A stretch of 6,725 nt of DNA from Balneolaceae bacterium. Its GTDB lineage: Bacteria; Bacteroidota; Rhodothermia; Balneolales; Balneolaceae. A model generated the notes under the pieces. That model had not been told where the DNA came from. It made no database searches and saw only the letters and a program-made list of their open reading frames with translations. Location: assembly GCA_003555185.1 (NCBI GenBank), contig PWFZ01000209.1, positions 1-6,725 of the forward strand. Reading direction: 5' to 3'. A program made the translations under genes and the position numbers. Shown here piece by piece: positions 1 through 6,005 of this stretch (positions are counted from its first letter, which is position 1; each line of letters opens with the position of its first letter).

Positions 1-165
1 CCTGTTTTTTACAAGTTGTTTGACGAACCTCATGCTTTCAAGCTGCTTTTTCACGACATCATCATGCTCGATATGCTTGAAAAAAGCACTACTTTCTTTT
101 TTTGTAGCTTCACCGTCCAAAATGGATGGTATTAAATTTAAAGCCTGTTTCCTTGTTAATTTCAT
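1..165 (-). CDS. N-terminal part of an unrecognised small, possibly anti-sigma-like protein (runs off left edge)
   Basis: Reading the minus strand from the ATG at 165-163 gives 55 open codons to the window edge with no stop. The product begins MKLTRKQALNLIPSILDGEA and continues as a charged, helix-forming sequence (KKESSAFFKHIEHDD, then KKQLESMRFVKQLVKNR). I do not recognise a named family. The pattern of 'LDGEA', a run of acidic and Lys residues, then a helix with spaced His and aliphatic residues, resembles the start of short anti-sigma-factor N-termini. However, the Cys ligands of the zinc-finger type are absent, so that reading is weak. There is no signal peptide in the visible part and no strong Shine-Dalgarno before the ATG. 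It points the same way as icd but is separated from it by the icd terminator and about 210 bp, so it is probably a separate transcription unit. Confidence 0.55.
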   Translation of the reverse strand, partial: MKLTRKQALNLIPSILDGEATKKESSAFFKHIEHDDVVKKQLESMRFVKQLVKNR

Positions 166-277
166 GGTAACCCAGAGCTAATCCTTCTTCGCTATTACTT
201 CATGTAACTACTATGAGTTAAGTTACTTTTGAAACAGGTATAATTTTCCAATCATTCATCTTAACACTGTTTAAATA

Positions 278-299
278 CCGTTTAATGTCAAATAAACGG
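278..299. repeat. Perfect 7-bp inverted repeat upstream of the left-edge gene
   Basis: CCGTTTA (278-284) and TAAACGG (293-299) are perfect inverted arms around an 8-nt spacer. The spacer, read on the minus strand, contains TTGACA (291-286). It lies about 110 bp upstream of the left-edge minus-strand ATG and could be an operator overlapping a promoter element. No well-spaced -10 partner was found, so the role is open. Confidence 0.35.
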
Positions 300-376
300 C
301 AATTTCAGAGATTACAGTTCATTTATGAAGCCTTCAATTGATTACCGGGCAATGGTATGAGTTTAAAACGTAAGCC

Positions 377-410
377 AAAAAAAAGCCCTGTATAATTACA
401 TACAGGGCTT
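377..410 (-). terminator. Intrinsic terminator of icd
   Basis: On the minus strand, 410-400 (AAGCCCTGTAT) pairs perfectly with 393-383 over 11 bp, leaving a 6-nt loop (399-394). A run of eight U follows in the transcript (A-tract 384-377 on the plus strand). The hairpin begins 23 nt after the icd stop codon, as expected for a Rho-independent terminator of that gene. Confidence 0.9.
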
Positions 411-432
411 GAGAATATATAGAAAGACTGCT

Positions 433-1680
433 TTACATATTTTTGACAATCTCATCGCCAAATTCTGAACATTTTAGAAGAGTAGCACCCTCCATCAGTC
501 GTTCAAAATCATAAGTAACTCGTTTGTCGCTAATGGCTGCTTCAATTCCTTTTTCAATCAAATCAGCCGCTTCGCCCCAACCCATGTAACGCAGCATCAT
601 AACTGCTGAAAGAATGAGCGATCCGGGATTCACTTTATCTTGTCCGGTATATTTTGGAGCAGTTCCGTGAGTTGCTTCAAATACAGCAATTCCGGTATCG
701 TAATTGATGTTGGCTCCCGGTGCAATTCCAATTCCACCTACACAAGCTGCAAGTGCATCAGAGATGTAATCACCGTTAAGGTTCATCGTTGCAATTACGT
801 CGTACTCAGCCGGACGCGTCAAGATCTGCTGCAGGAATGCGTCTGCAATCACATCTTTGATAATCATTCCGTTTGGCAATTTACACCACGGGCCGCCGTC
901 GATCTCTTTGGCGCCAAACTCTTCTTTTGCAAGCTCATAACCCCAGTTTTTAAAGCTTCCTTCCGTAAACTTCATGATGTTTCCTTTGTGAACCAGAGTT
1001 ACGCTATCTCGATTTTCTTCAATCGCGTATTTGATGGCTGCACGAACCAAGCGTTTGGTGCCCTCTATAGAAATTGGTTTGATACCTAATGAAGACGTTT
1101 CAGGGAAGCGGATATTTTTTGATCCAAGTTCGTTGACTAGAAAATCCTTTAGCTTTTTATTTTCAGGAGTTCCTGTTTGATATTCAATTCCGGCATAAAT
1201 ATCCTCAGTGTTTTCTCTGAAAATAACCATGTCTGTTAATTCCGGCTGTTTAACCGGGCTTGGCGTTCCTGTATAATACTTTACAGGACGTACACAGGCA
1301 TACAAATCTAATTTCTGACGAATAGCTACGTTTAATGACCGAATTCCGCCGCCAACAGGAGTGGTAAGAGGTCCTTTAATTCCTACTTTGTATTCCTGAA
1401 ATGCTTTAAGTGTATCTTCCGGTAACCAGGCGTCTTTGTCATAAACCTCCAGGGCTTTTTCTCCGGCGTAGACTTCAAACCAGTTAATTTTCTTTTCGCC
1501 GCCATACGCTTTTTCAACTGCGCTGTCTACAACACTTTTCATTACCGGTGAAATATCAATTCCAATACCGTCTCCTTCAATGTATGGCACAATTGGATCG
1601 TTGCCAACGTTTACAGTTCCATCAGGATTATTGGAAATTACCGTTCCCTTGGTCGGTTTCGTTAATTTATCGAAGCTCAT
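433..1680 (-). CDS. icd: NADP-dependent isocitrate dehydrogenase
   Basis: This 415-residue cytosolic enzyme oxidatively decarboxylates isocitrate to 2-oxoglutarate, producing NADPH in the TCA cycle. Its length matches E. coli Icd (416 aa) and it aligns essentially end to end with it. The substrate-binding loop RSLNV is at 114-118, with Ser115 at the position of the E. coli phosphorylation site. Further ligands are Arg121, Arg131, Arg155, Tyr162 and Lys232. The metal-binding aspartates are Asp280, Asp304 and Asp308, the latter two in [11 protein letters not shown]. The NADP-specifying set is present: Lys343-Tyr344 after ATHGTAP, and Tyr390/Arg394 in VTYDFERL. That argues for NADP rather than NAD. 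The ATG at 1680-1678 gives the usual N-terminal length. It has its own terminator and looks monocistronic. Ser115 alone does not prove AceK control; no aceK is in the window. Confidence 0.97.
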   Translation of the reverse strand: MSFDKLTKPTKGTVISNNPDGTVNVGNDPIVPYIEGDGIGIDISPVMKSVVDSAVEKAYGGEKKINWFEVYAGEKALEVYDKDAWLPEDTLKAFQEYKVGIKGPLTTPVGGGIRSLNVAIRQKLDLYACVRPVKYYTGTPSPVKQPELTDMVIFRENTEDIYAGIEYQTGTPENKKLKDFLVNELGSKNIRFPETSSLGIKPISIEGTKRLVRAAIKYAIEENRDSVTLVHKGNIMKFTEGSFKNWGYELAKEEFGAKEIDGGPWCKLPNGMIIKDVIADAFLQQILTRPAEYDVIATMNLNGDYISDALAACVGGIGIAPGANINYDTGIAVFEATHGTAPKYTGQDKVNPGSLILSAVMMLRYMGWGEAADLIEKGIEAAISDKRVTYDFERLMEGATLLKCSEFGDEIVKNM

Positions 1681-1706
1681 GTAGTCATTATTAGATTAGC
1701 ATTTTA

Positions 1707-1736
1707 ATTTTATTTAAAATAGCGAAAATCTGTCAC
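1707..1736 (-). promoter_or_regulatory. Candidate icd promoter
   Basis: On the minus strand, GTGACA (1736-1731) and TAAAAT (1712-1707) are separated by 18 nt and end 26 nt before the icd ATG. Each hexamer matches five of six positions of the classical sigma-70 consensus. The region is very AT-rich, so chance matches are likely. Bacteroidota-type primary sigma factors also prefer a different consensus. This is a tentative assignment. Confidence 0.25.
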
Positions 1737-1772
1737 GTTTGCTTATTAGAGGATTTTAAAAAATTTAAAGCA

Positions 1773-1799
1773 GATTCAACTGCATATTGAATCATTCAA
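1773..1799. repeat. Nested TTGAAT/ATTCAA inverted repeats in the divergent intergenic region
   Basis: GATTCAA (1773-1779) and TTGAATC (1787-1793) form perfect 7-bp arms around a 7-nt spacer. TTGAAT (1787-1792) also pairs with ATTCAA (1794-1799) across a single C. The result is three alternating half-sites just before the -7-like element of the small plus-strand gene and upstream of icd. It is a plausible operator for a dimeric regulator, but no regulator can be named. Confidence 0.4.
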
Positions 1800-1811
1800 A
1801 TAGTATCTTTG
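1787..1811 (+). promoter_or_regulatory. Bacteroidota-type promoter for the 1859 gene and mutL
   Basis: TATCTTTG at 1804-1811 matches the TAnnTTTG -7 consensus known for Bacteroidota. A TTG lies at 1787-1789, but 14 nt from the -7 is shorter than the usual roughly 19-nt spacing, so the -33 part is doubtful. Transcription would start near 1818, about 40 nt before the small gene, with mutL probably on the same transcript. Confidence 0.45.
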
Positions 1812-1858
1812 CAATGTTGAAGTTGAAATGACGTTAAGACAAGAAAAATGGAGTCATT

Positions 1859-2059
1859 ATGATTAAACCAATGTTTGGCCATCGGCCGAAGCCTAAAAAA
1901 TTCAACATGCCCCTTCGGTACTATAATCCCGAAAAGGAAGAAAAGCGTAAGCGAAAAATTAGTATTAAGATGAGGCGCAAACGTCCTAAACAAGGAGCGC
2001 AGGTGTTTATTTATGCCATAGGATTGGCTATAGTCGTTTGGGTAATCTCAGTATTGTAA
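1859..2059 (+). CDS. Small basic tail-anchored membrane protein upstream of mutL
   Basis: This 66-aa protein has a strongly basic cytoplasmic part (residues 1-46, rich in Lys and Arg, with a RYYNPEKEEKRKRK segment at 20-33). A single hydrophobic helix at about 47-66 (AQVFIYAIGLAIVVWVISVL) reaches the C terminus, so it should be a tail-anchored inner-membrane protein. The start is supported by GGAG at 1850-1853, five nt before the ATG, and by a TAnnTTTG-type -7 element upstream. mutL begins 26 nt after its stop, suggesting co-transcription. From memory, short proteins with a '(F/Y)xPR(Y/F)Y(D/N)P(E/K)KE'-like stretch and a C-terminal helix occur in Bacteroidota genomes, but no function is established that I can name. 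Coding status rests on the initiation signals, the coherent topology and the tight spacing to mutL. The overlapping minus-strand frame is a shadow. Confidence 0.75.
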   Translation: MIKPMFGHRPKPKKFNMPLRYYNPEKEEKRKRKISIKMRRKRPKQGAQVFIYAIGLAIVVWVISVL

Positions 2060-2085
2060 TTTTCAATTAAAACGTATTAAATCAG

Positions 2086-3903
2086 TTGAATAGTACCAGC
2101 GAAACAGATTCATCGTCCATTATCAGGCCAATGCCGCCTGAGCTCTCAAATAAAATTGCCGCCGGTGAAGTCATTCAGCGCCCTGCTTCAGTTGCCAAGG
2201 AGCTGCTGGATAACGCAATTGATGCGGGTGCCGATCGAATCAAACTATTGGTTCAGCAAGCGGGCAGAACCCTTATTCAGGTTATTGATAACGGGTGCGG
2301 GATGTCGGAAAAAGATGCTAGACTATGTTTTGAGCGTCATGCCACATCCAAAATTCAATCCATCGAAGATCTGTATCGAATACGCACAATGGGATTTCGT
2401 GGCGAAGCAATGGCTTCAATCGCATCTATTTCTCAGATTGAGATGAAGACCAAGAGAGTGGAGGATGATGCCGGAGTGCTATACGAAGTTTGGGGAGGAG
2501 AGGAGAAGAAACTTGAACCAACGGCAACTGATGATGGCACTTCCATAGCTGTAAGAAATCTATTTTACAATGTACCTGCCCGGCGACAGTTTTTAAAGAC
2601 CGATGCGACAGAGTTACGCCATATTATCCGAACGTTTCAGCATGCTGCATTAGCTAATATTGATATCTCTTTCGAAATGCATGCCGATGGCGGTGAGATT
2701 TACCTGTTGCCCAAGCAGACACTCGAACAGCGAATCACCGAACTGTTTGGTAAACAATATCGCGCCAGCCTGATTCCATTTGAGGAAGAAACCAGTCTGA
2801 TAAAAATCCATGGTGTACTGGCTGATCCAAAACTAGCCAAGAAAAGCAGAGGAGAACAGTTCCTATTTGTAAATGGCCGTCCATTTCAACATCGCTATCT
2901 CACCTATGTTATTTTGAGTCTGTTTGATGCATGGACGAAACAAAATGAATATCCATTTTACTGTATCTTTTTAGAAATTGAACCTGATCTGGTTGATGTA
3001 AATGTTCATCCCGCAAAAATGGAGGTGAAGTTTGAGGATGACCGAAGTGTAACTCAGCTGACCCGTTCTGTGGTGAAAAAAGCCATTAACGAATACTTTG
3101 TTGTGCCTGATGTTGAACAGTCTGAGCGGGCGAGGGATGATTTTAATACGTCTTTTGAAAATTTTTCACAAAATGTTCCTAAACAGAATAATTCCGGTGG
3201 AAACTTCCAGATGCCATCACGCATAAACTTTAAGCAACGTGGCCCCAATGGCAATGAATCGGCTGAACAACTGTATGGGGGGGATGATCAGCAGCATGAT
3301 AATGCTTCAAAAAAAGCAAATGATAATCGCCCCGAAACCCGCGACCGTGGATTCTGGCAGCTTCATAACCGATATATTTTAACTCAGACCCGTACGGGAA
3401 TGTGTGTGATTGACCAGCATGCAGCCCACAAGCGCATTATCTATGAAAAGACACTGGGTGCTACGGAAGAATCCATACCGGGGACTCAGCAGCTTTTATT
3501 TGCGCAGACCATTGAGTTTTCTGCTACCGAATTTTCACTGCTTAAGGAGTTGCATGAGATCATCCAGCGAATGGGATTCAGCATTCAGCTGCTAAGTGGT
3601 AATACCGCTATTATCAATGGCGTACCGGCTGATATAGATATCGGAAATGAGCAGATGGTAGTAAAATCAATGCTGCAGCAATACCGTGAACTGGATCAAA
3701 AGTTAAAAGTGGATTCCAGGAAAAAAATCGCCATCGCGTTCGCATCCAGAACCGCTATTCCCCGTGGCCGCAAGCTTTCCGAATCAGAAATGGAACTCTT
3801 GATTGATCAGCTTTTTGCGTGTGATGAACCCTATCACGATCCGCTGCAAAAACCGACGCTTGTCTATATGCCGATTGATGAGATTAAAAATCGTTTTCGG
3901 TGA
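2086..3903 (+). CDS. mutL: DNA mismatch repair protein MutL (endonuclease motifs absent)
   Basis: MutL is the ATP-driven dimeric clamp linking MutS mismatch recognition to strand removal. This 605-aa copy is complete. The GHKL ATPase domain (about 17-230) has NKIAAGEV (22-29), KELLDNAIDAGA (38-49) with catalytic Glu39 and Mg-binding Asn43, DNGCG (68-72) and GFRGEA (103-108). The transducer domain ends with DVNVHPAKMEV (304-314). Residues 341-420 form a polar linker rich in Asn, Gln, Asp and Ser, and 420-605 is the dimerisation domain. The Glu two residues before the ENS-type Asn is Asp42 here. The C-terminal metal site is degraded: DQHAxxE has Lys449 in place of Glu, the ACR-type motif reads ASR, and CPHGRP reads DPLQKP (585-590). 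The enzyme should therefore lack nicking activity. The TTG start is chosen because the frame is closed by a TAA at 2068, and the next ATG (2131) would cut into the conserved N-terminal strand. Confidence 0.96.
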   Translation: MNSTSETDSSSIIRPMPPELSNKIAAGEVIQRPASVAKELLDNAIDAGADRIKLLVQQAGRTLIQVIDNGCGMSEKDARLCFERHATSKIQSIEDLYRIRTMGFRGEAMASIASISQIEMKTKRVEDDAGVLYEVWGGEEKKLEPTATDDGTSIAVRNLFYNVPARRQFLKTDATELRHIIRTFQHAALANIDISFEMHADGGEIYLLPKQTLEQRITELFGKQYRASLIPFEEETSLIKIHGVLADPKLAKKSRGEQFLFVNGRPFQHRYLTYVILSLFDAWTKQNEYPFYCIFLEIEPDLVDVNVHPAKMEVKFEDDRSVTQLTRSVVKKAINEYFVVPDVEQSERARDDFNTSFENFSQNVPKQNNSGGNFQMPSRINFKQRGPNGNESAEQLYGGDDQQHDNASKKANDNRPETRDRGFWQLHNRYILTQTRTGMCVIDQHAAHKRIIYEKTLGATEESIPGTQQLLFAQTIEFSATEFSLLKELHEIIQRMGFSIQLLSGNTAIINGVPADIDIGNEQMVVKSMLQQYRELDQKLKVDSRKKIAIAFASRTAIPRGRKLSESEMELLIDQLFACDEPYHDPLQKPTLVYMPIDEIKNRFR

Positions 3904-3909
3904 CCGTTC

Positions 3910-3948
3910 GTCATCCCGACCGCAGTGATAACGGAGAGCCGGGATCTC
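3910..3948 (+). repeat. REP-like palindrome 1 (forward orientation)
   Basis: The unit starts GTCATCCCGACC and ends GCCGGGATCTC. ATCCCG (3913-3918) is inverted against CGGGAT (3940-3945), with a long imperfect middle. The GTCAT start and ATCTC end match palindrome 2. It begins 6 nt after the mutL stop codon. Confidence 0.55.
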
Positions 3949-3985
3949 TTAAAGTGGAGAAAATTCTCACTAATCCTATTTAGCA

Positions 3986-4016
3986 GTCATACCGGACCCC
4001 GATCCGGTATCTCAGT
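3986..4016 (+). repeat. REP-like palindrome 2 (forward orientation)
   Basis: ATACCGGA (3989-3996) and TCCGGTAT (4003-4010) are perfect 8-bp inverted arms around the loop CCCCGA. The arms are flanked by GTC before and CTCAGT after. This is the cleanest member of the cluster. It has no T-tract, so it is not a normal intrinsic terminator. Confidence 0.7.
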
Positions 4017-4045
4017 GGAATGAATGTATACCCCTCGCAAAACTG

Positions 4046-4073
4046 TGAGACCCCGGCTCAAGGCCGAGGTGAT
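4046..4073 (-). repeat. REP-like palindrome 3 (reverse orientation)
   Basis: The arms 4050-4057 and 4063-4070 pair at seven of eight positions (C4053/A4067 mismatch) around TCAAG. Bases 4046-4062 (TGAGACCCCGGCTCAAG) recur identically in palindrome 4. The reverse complement has the TCAC...GTCTCA layout corresponding to the GTCAT...ATCTCA layout of palindromes 1 and 2. Confidence 0.65.
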
Positions 4074-4123
4074 TCTTTAGCGATTTTCAAATCCTTAATC
4101 ATCCTACCAATCACCTGTCAACG

Positions 4124-4155
4124 TCATGAGACCCCGGCTCAAGACCGGGGGTGAC
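4124..4155 (-). repeat. REP-like palindrome 4 (reverse orientation)
   Basis: CCCCGG (4132-4137) and CCGGGG (4145-4150) are inverted arms around CTCAAGA. Bases 4127-4143 repeat palindrome 3 exactly over 17 nt. On the minus strand it reads GTCACCCCCGG to GGGGTCTCATGAC, so it points opposite to palindromes 1 and 2. Confidence 0.65.
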
Positions 4156-4196
4156 TTTGGTCTGTTCCTGATTTATGATAAACAAACAATATGATC

Positions 4197-4221
4197 TTGT
4201 AGCGCGGGAGTCCTATATTTA
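4197..4221 (+). promoter_or_regulatory. Candidate promoter of the DUF3524 glycosyltransferase gene
   Basis: TATATTTA (4214-4221) is a one-mismatch version of TAnnTTTG, 31 nt before the TTG start codon. A TTG at 4197-4199 precedes it by 14 nt, the same gap as in the candidate upstream of 1859. Both gaps are shorter than the usual spacing for this promoter type, so this is a tentative call. Confidence 0.3.
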
Positions 4222-4252
4222 ACATATCTAAAAACTAAAAAGGGAAGGCGAC

Positions 4253-5365
4253 TTGAATATACTCGCGGTTGAACCATTTTACAGCGGCTCACATAAAGCA
4301 TTTCTAAAAGGCTTAAAAGAAAATTCTGCTCATAACATAATACCTATTAAACTGAACTATAAGGGGTGGAAGTGGCGAATGCATGGGGACTCTGTAAAAC
4401 TTGCAGAGATGACCAGTCATGTTGAGGAAGAGATAGATCTTCTGCTGATTAGCAGTATGACCAACCTGCCTGCCTTTATGGCGCTAACGAACCCACGATT
4501 TGCATACACTCCCAAAGTGATGGTAATGCACGAAAATCAGTTAACTCAGCCTATGCCGGAAGGGGAGCAACGCGACCTGACCTACTGCTACATCAACTAT
4601 CTGAGTATGCTATCGGCAGACCGTCTTTTGTTCACGAGTCAATTCCATCTGGATGATTTGATGCAGGAGCTTCCGAACTTTTTGGAAAATTTTCCGGATG
4701 ACAAATACTTTAACACCATTGAGCAAATTCGAGAAAAGAGTATGGTTCTCTATCCCGGTCTGGATTTAAGTGTGTTCGATAAGCAACCCGATACACGTGA
4801 TCAAAATAAACGTCCCGTTATTGTGTGGAATCAGCGGTGGCAGTTTGATCGCAATCCCGGAATGTTCTTTAAAGTATTGAATCGGTTAAATGATATTGAT
4901 CTGGAGTTTGACCTGATTTTAGCCGGGGATACAAAACATCAAAAACCGGAAGAATTTGAAAAAGCCTGGAAACGGTTTGGGGATCAGATCACCCATTTTG
5001 GGTACGTGGAAAATGTAGAAAATTATAGCAAGCTACTCCATTCGGGTGATATTGTGGTTTCTACAGCTACCTACGAATTTTTCTGCGTGGCGATTATGGA
5101 AGCTGTTTATTGTGGATGCCATCCGTTGGTGCCAAATAAGCTCCACTATCCGGAGTTGATTCCTGATTCTCTTCATAAACCACTATTACACGCGCCTGTA
5201 CTTTATGAAACCGAGGATGACCTGTTCCACATTCTAAAAGATTTGCTTACCGGAAATGTAAAACCATTACCAAAACCCTCTCTTCAAAACATAAATAAAC
5301 ATCTTGACTGGAAAAGGCGAATCGGTGAGTTCGACCGGCTTTTTGAAGAGATAAAGCAGATTTAG
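4253..5365 (+). CDS. DUF3524 family glycosyltransferase (tRNA-queuosine alpha-mannosyltransferase-like)
   Basis: This 370-aa GT-B type glycosyltransferase belongs to the family of animal GTDC1/QTMAN, which adds mannose from GDP-mannose to queuosine in the tRNA-Asp anticodon. The N-terminal DUF3524 half shows VEPFYSGSHKAFL (6-18), WKWRMHG (39-45), HENQLTQP (93-100) and a SADRLLFTSQFH stretch (121-132). The C-terminal half has WNQRWQFDRNP (192-202), AGDTK (224-228) and EFFCVAIMEAVYCGCHPL (275-292), with Glu283 at the usual donor-binding position, followed by LHYPEL (297-302). Family members as I recall them have EFFG where this one has EFFC (Cys278). Substrate in bacteria is inferred from homology, not shown. 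The TTG start is supported by a strong AGGGAAGG (4241-4248) four nt upstream and by the family-typical MNILAVEPFY opening. There is no signal peptide, so the enzyme should be cytosolic. No terminator follows, so readthrough into the downstream pseudogene is likely. Confidence 0.88.
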   Translation: MNILAVEPFYSGSHKAFLKGLKENSAHNIIPIKLNYKGWKWRMHGDSVKLAEMTSHVEEEIDLLLISSMTNLPAFMALTNPRFAYTPKVMVMHENQLTQPMPEGEQRDLTYCYINYLSMLSADRLLFTSQFHLDDLMQELPNFLENFPDDKYFNTIEQIREKSMVLYPGLDLSVFDKQPDTRDQNKRPVIVWNQRWQFDRNPGMFFKVLNRLNDIDLEFDLILAGDTKHQKPEEFEKAWKRFGDQITHFGYVENVENYSKLLHSGDIVVSTATYEFFCVAIMEAVYCGCHPLVPNKLHYPELIPDSLHKPLLHAPVLYETEDDLFHILKDLLTGNVKPLPKPSLQNINKHLDWKRRIGEFDRLFEEIKQI

Positions 5366-5393
5366 AGTAAAAGCTAACTAACCGGTAATAAAT

Positions 5394-5943
5394 ATGATTC
5401 ATCAGAGCTTTAAAATAGGTGAGTATTTTAAGTTAATTGTGATTGCTTTAGCGGCGATCACCGGATGCGACAGTCTTAGGATTGAAAAAGTCATTTGATG
5501 GCGTTGAATACCACTTGATTGACTAAGATAGTTCTGCAGTGGAGTTTCCCGAAAACTATAACAGCAAAATTATGCTGGTTGGCTAATTACATACAACATG
5601 CGTGATATACAGGGTGAATTTACCGGCGAAAATGAATTTATGTTGGTGAGTAATTCATTTGACCCTAACAGATGTTCAACTTAAACCTTGTATTAATATG
5701 CAGATAACTACCATCAGGATCAGTCTGATTGGCGATTTTAACAGTAGACAATAATCTCTATTTTCAATGCTTGAAATTGCAACTATAAAAACACTGACTC
5801 GATTTCTCGAAGATGGAATTCCGGTTTATCATATTGAGCATATAGATCGGGTAACTCTTATCGACAGAGTAGGAACTATAACGGCAGTGAATTGGATATA
5901 GAAAAGGGCAATTGCCGGAAATCGAACTTTGCTGAATGAATAA
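5394..5943 (+). pseudogene. Decayed SCO1/SenC-family copper chaperone lipoprotein
   Basis: Joining reading frames recovers a SCO protein, the thioredoxin-fold copper chaperone for the CuA site of cytochrome c oxidase. Frame from 5394: a lipoprotein signal ending AAITGC, then CDSLRIEK, stopping at 5496. Frame from 5488: SFDGVEYHLID, a TAA at 5524, then DSSAVEFPENY and KIMLVG, stopping at 5584. The CxxxC copper site should follow and is missing. Frame from 5592: YNMRDIQGEFTG, NEFMLVSNSFDPNR (the SCO 'SFDPxRDTP' strand), then after a stop at 5682 YADNYHQDQSDWRF to 5738. Frame from 5758: LFSMLEIATIKTLTRFLEDG, then VYHIEHIDRVTLID with the conserved His at 5839-5841, stopping at 5899. The tail NYNGSELDIEK (5874-5906) and LLNE plus TAA at 5943 complete it. 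At least six lesions rule out one sequencing error. The minus-strand frame here is a shadow. Confidence 0.85.
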
Positions 5944-5952
5944 TAACAAAGA

Positions 5953-5982
5953 TTGTATCATAACCTTACACATCTAATTTCA
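5953..5982 (+). promoter_or_regulatory. Candidate promoter of the cupredoxin gene
   Basis: TTG (5953-5955) and TAATTTCA (5975-5982), a partial TAnnTTTG match, are 19 nt apart, which is the normal spacing for Bacteroidota promoters. Transcription would begin near 5988, giving a short leader before the ATG at 6006. The -7 match is only four of six fixed bases. Confidence 0.3.
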
Positions 5983-6005
5983 AAAAAAAACAAACCAAAA
6001 TACCT

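Noticed and set aside
166..376. Hidden small gene or RNA between icd and the left-edge gene
   Set aside because: The region is AT-rich with frequent stops in all frames and no tRNA or known riboswitch pattern. Only the palindrome at 278-299 stands out.
640..1089. 149-codon open frame on the plus strand inside icd
   Set aside because: It lies wholly within the conserved icd gene on the opposite strand. Its Ser/Cys-rich product has no recognisable domain, so it is a shadow frame.
1828..1866. 12-codon upstream frame overlapping the start of the small gene
   Set aside because: It could be a leader peptide for translational coupling, but it has no ribosome-binding site or attenuator-like features. 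An ATG this close is expected by chance.
1796..1993. 65-codon minus-strand frame opposite the small tail-anchored protein gene
   Set aside because: The plus-strand frame has a Shine-Dalgarno, a -7 element and coherent topology, and the minus frame has none of these.
2156..2446. Open frames at 2156-2446, 3410-3595 (plus) and 3054-3254 (minus) within mutL
   Set aside because: All overlap conserved MutL domains or its linker in other frames, and their products show no domain.
3986..4016. Intrinsic terminator of mutL
   Set aside because: The hairpin is perfect, but no T-tract follows this or any of the other three palindromes.
3910..4155. CRISPR array
   Set aside because: The four repeats are palindromic, divergent, in two orientations and irregularly spaced. 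That fits REP-like elements, not direct CRISPR repeats with spacers.
5764..5973. 69-codon minus-strand frame in the gap before the cupredoxin gene
   Set aside because: The plus strand here encodes the C-terminal half of a SCO protein in joined frames, so the minus frame is its shadow.
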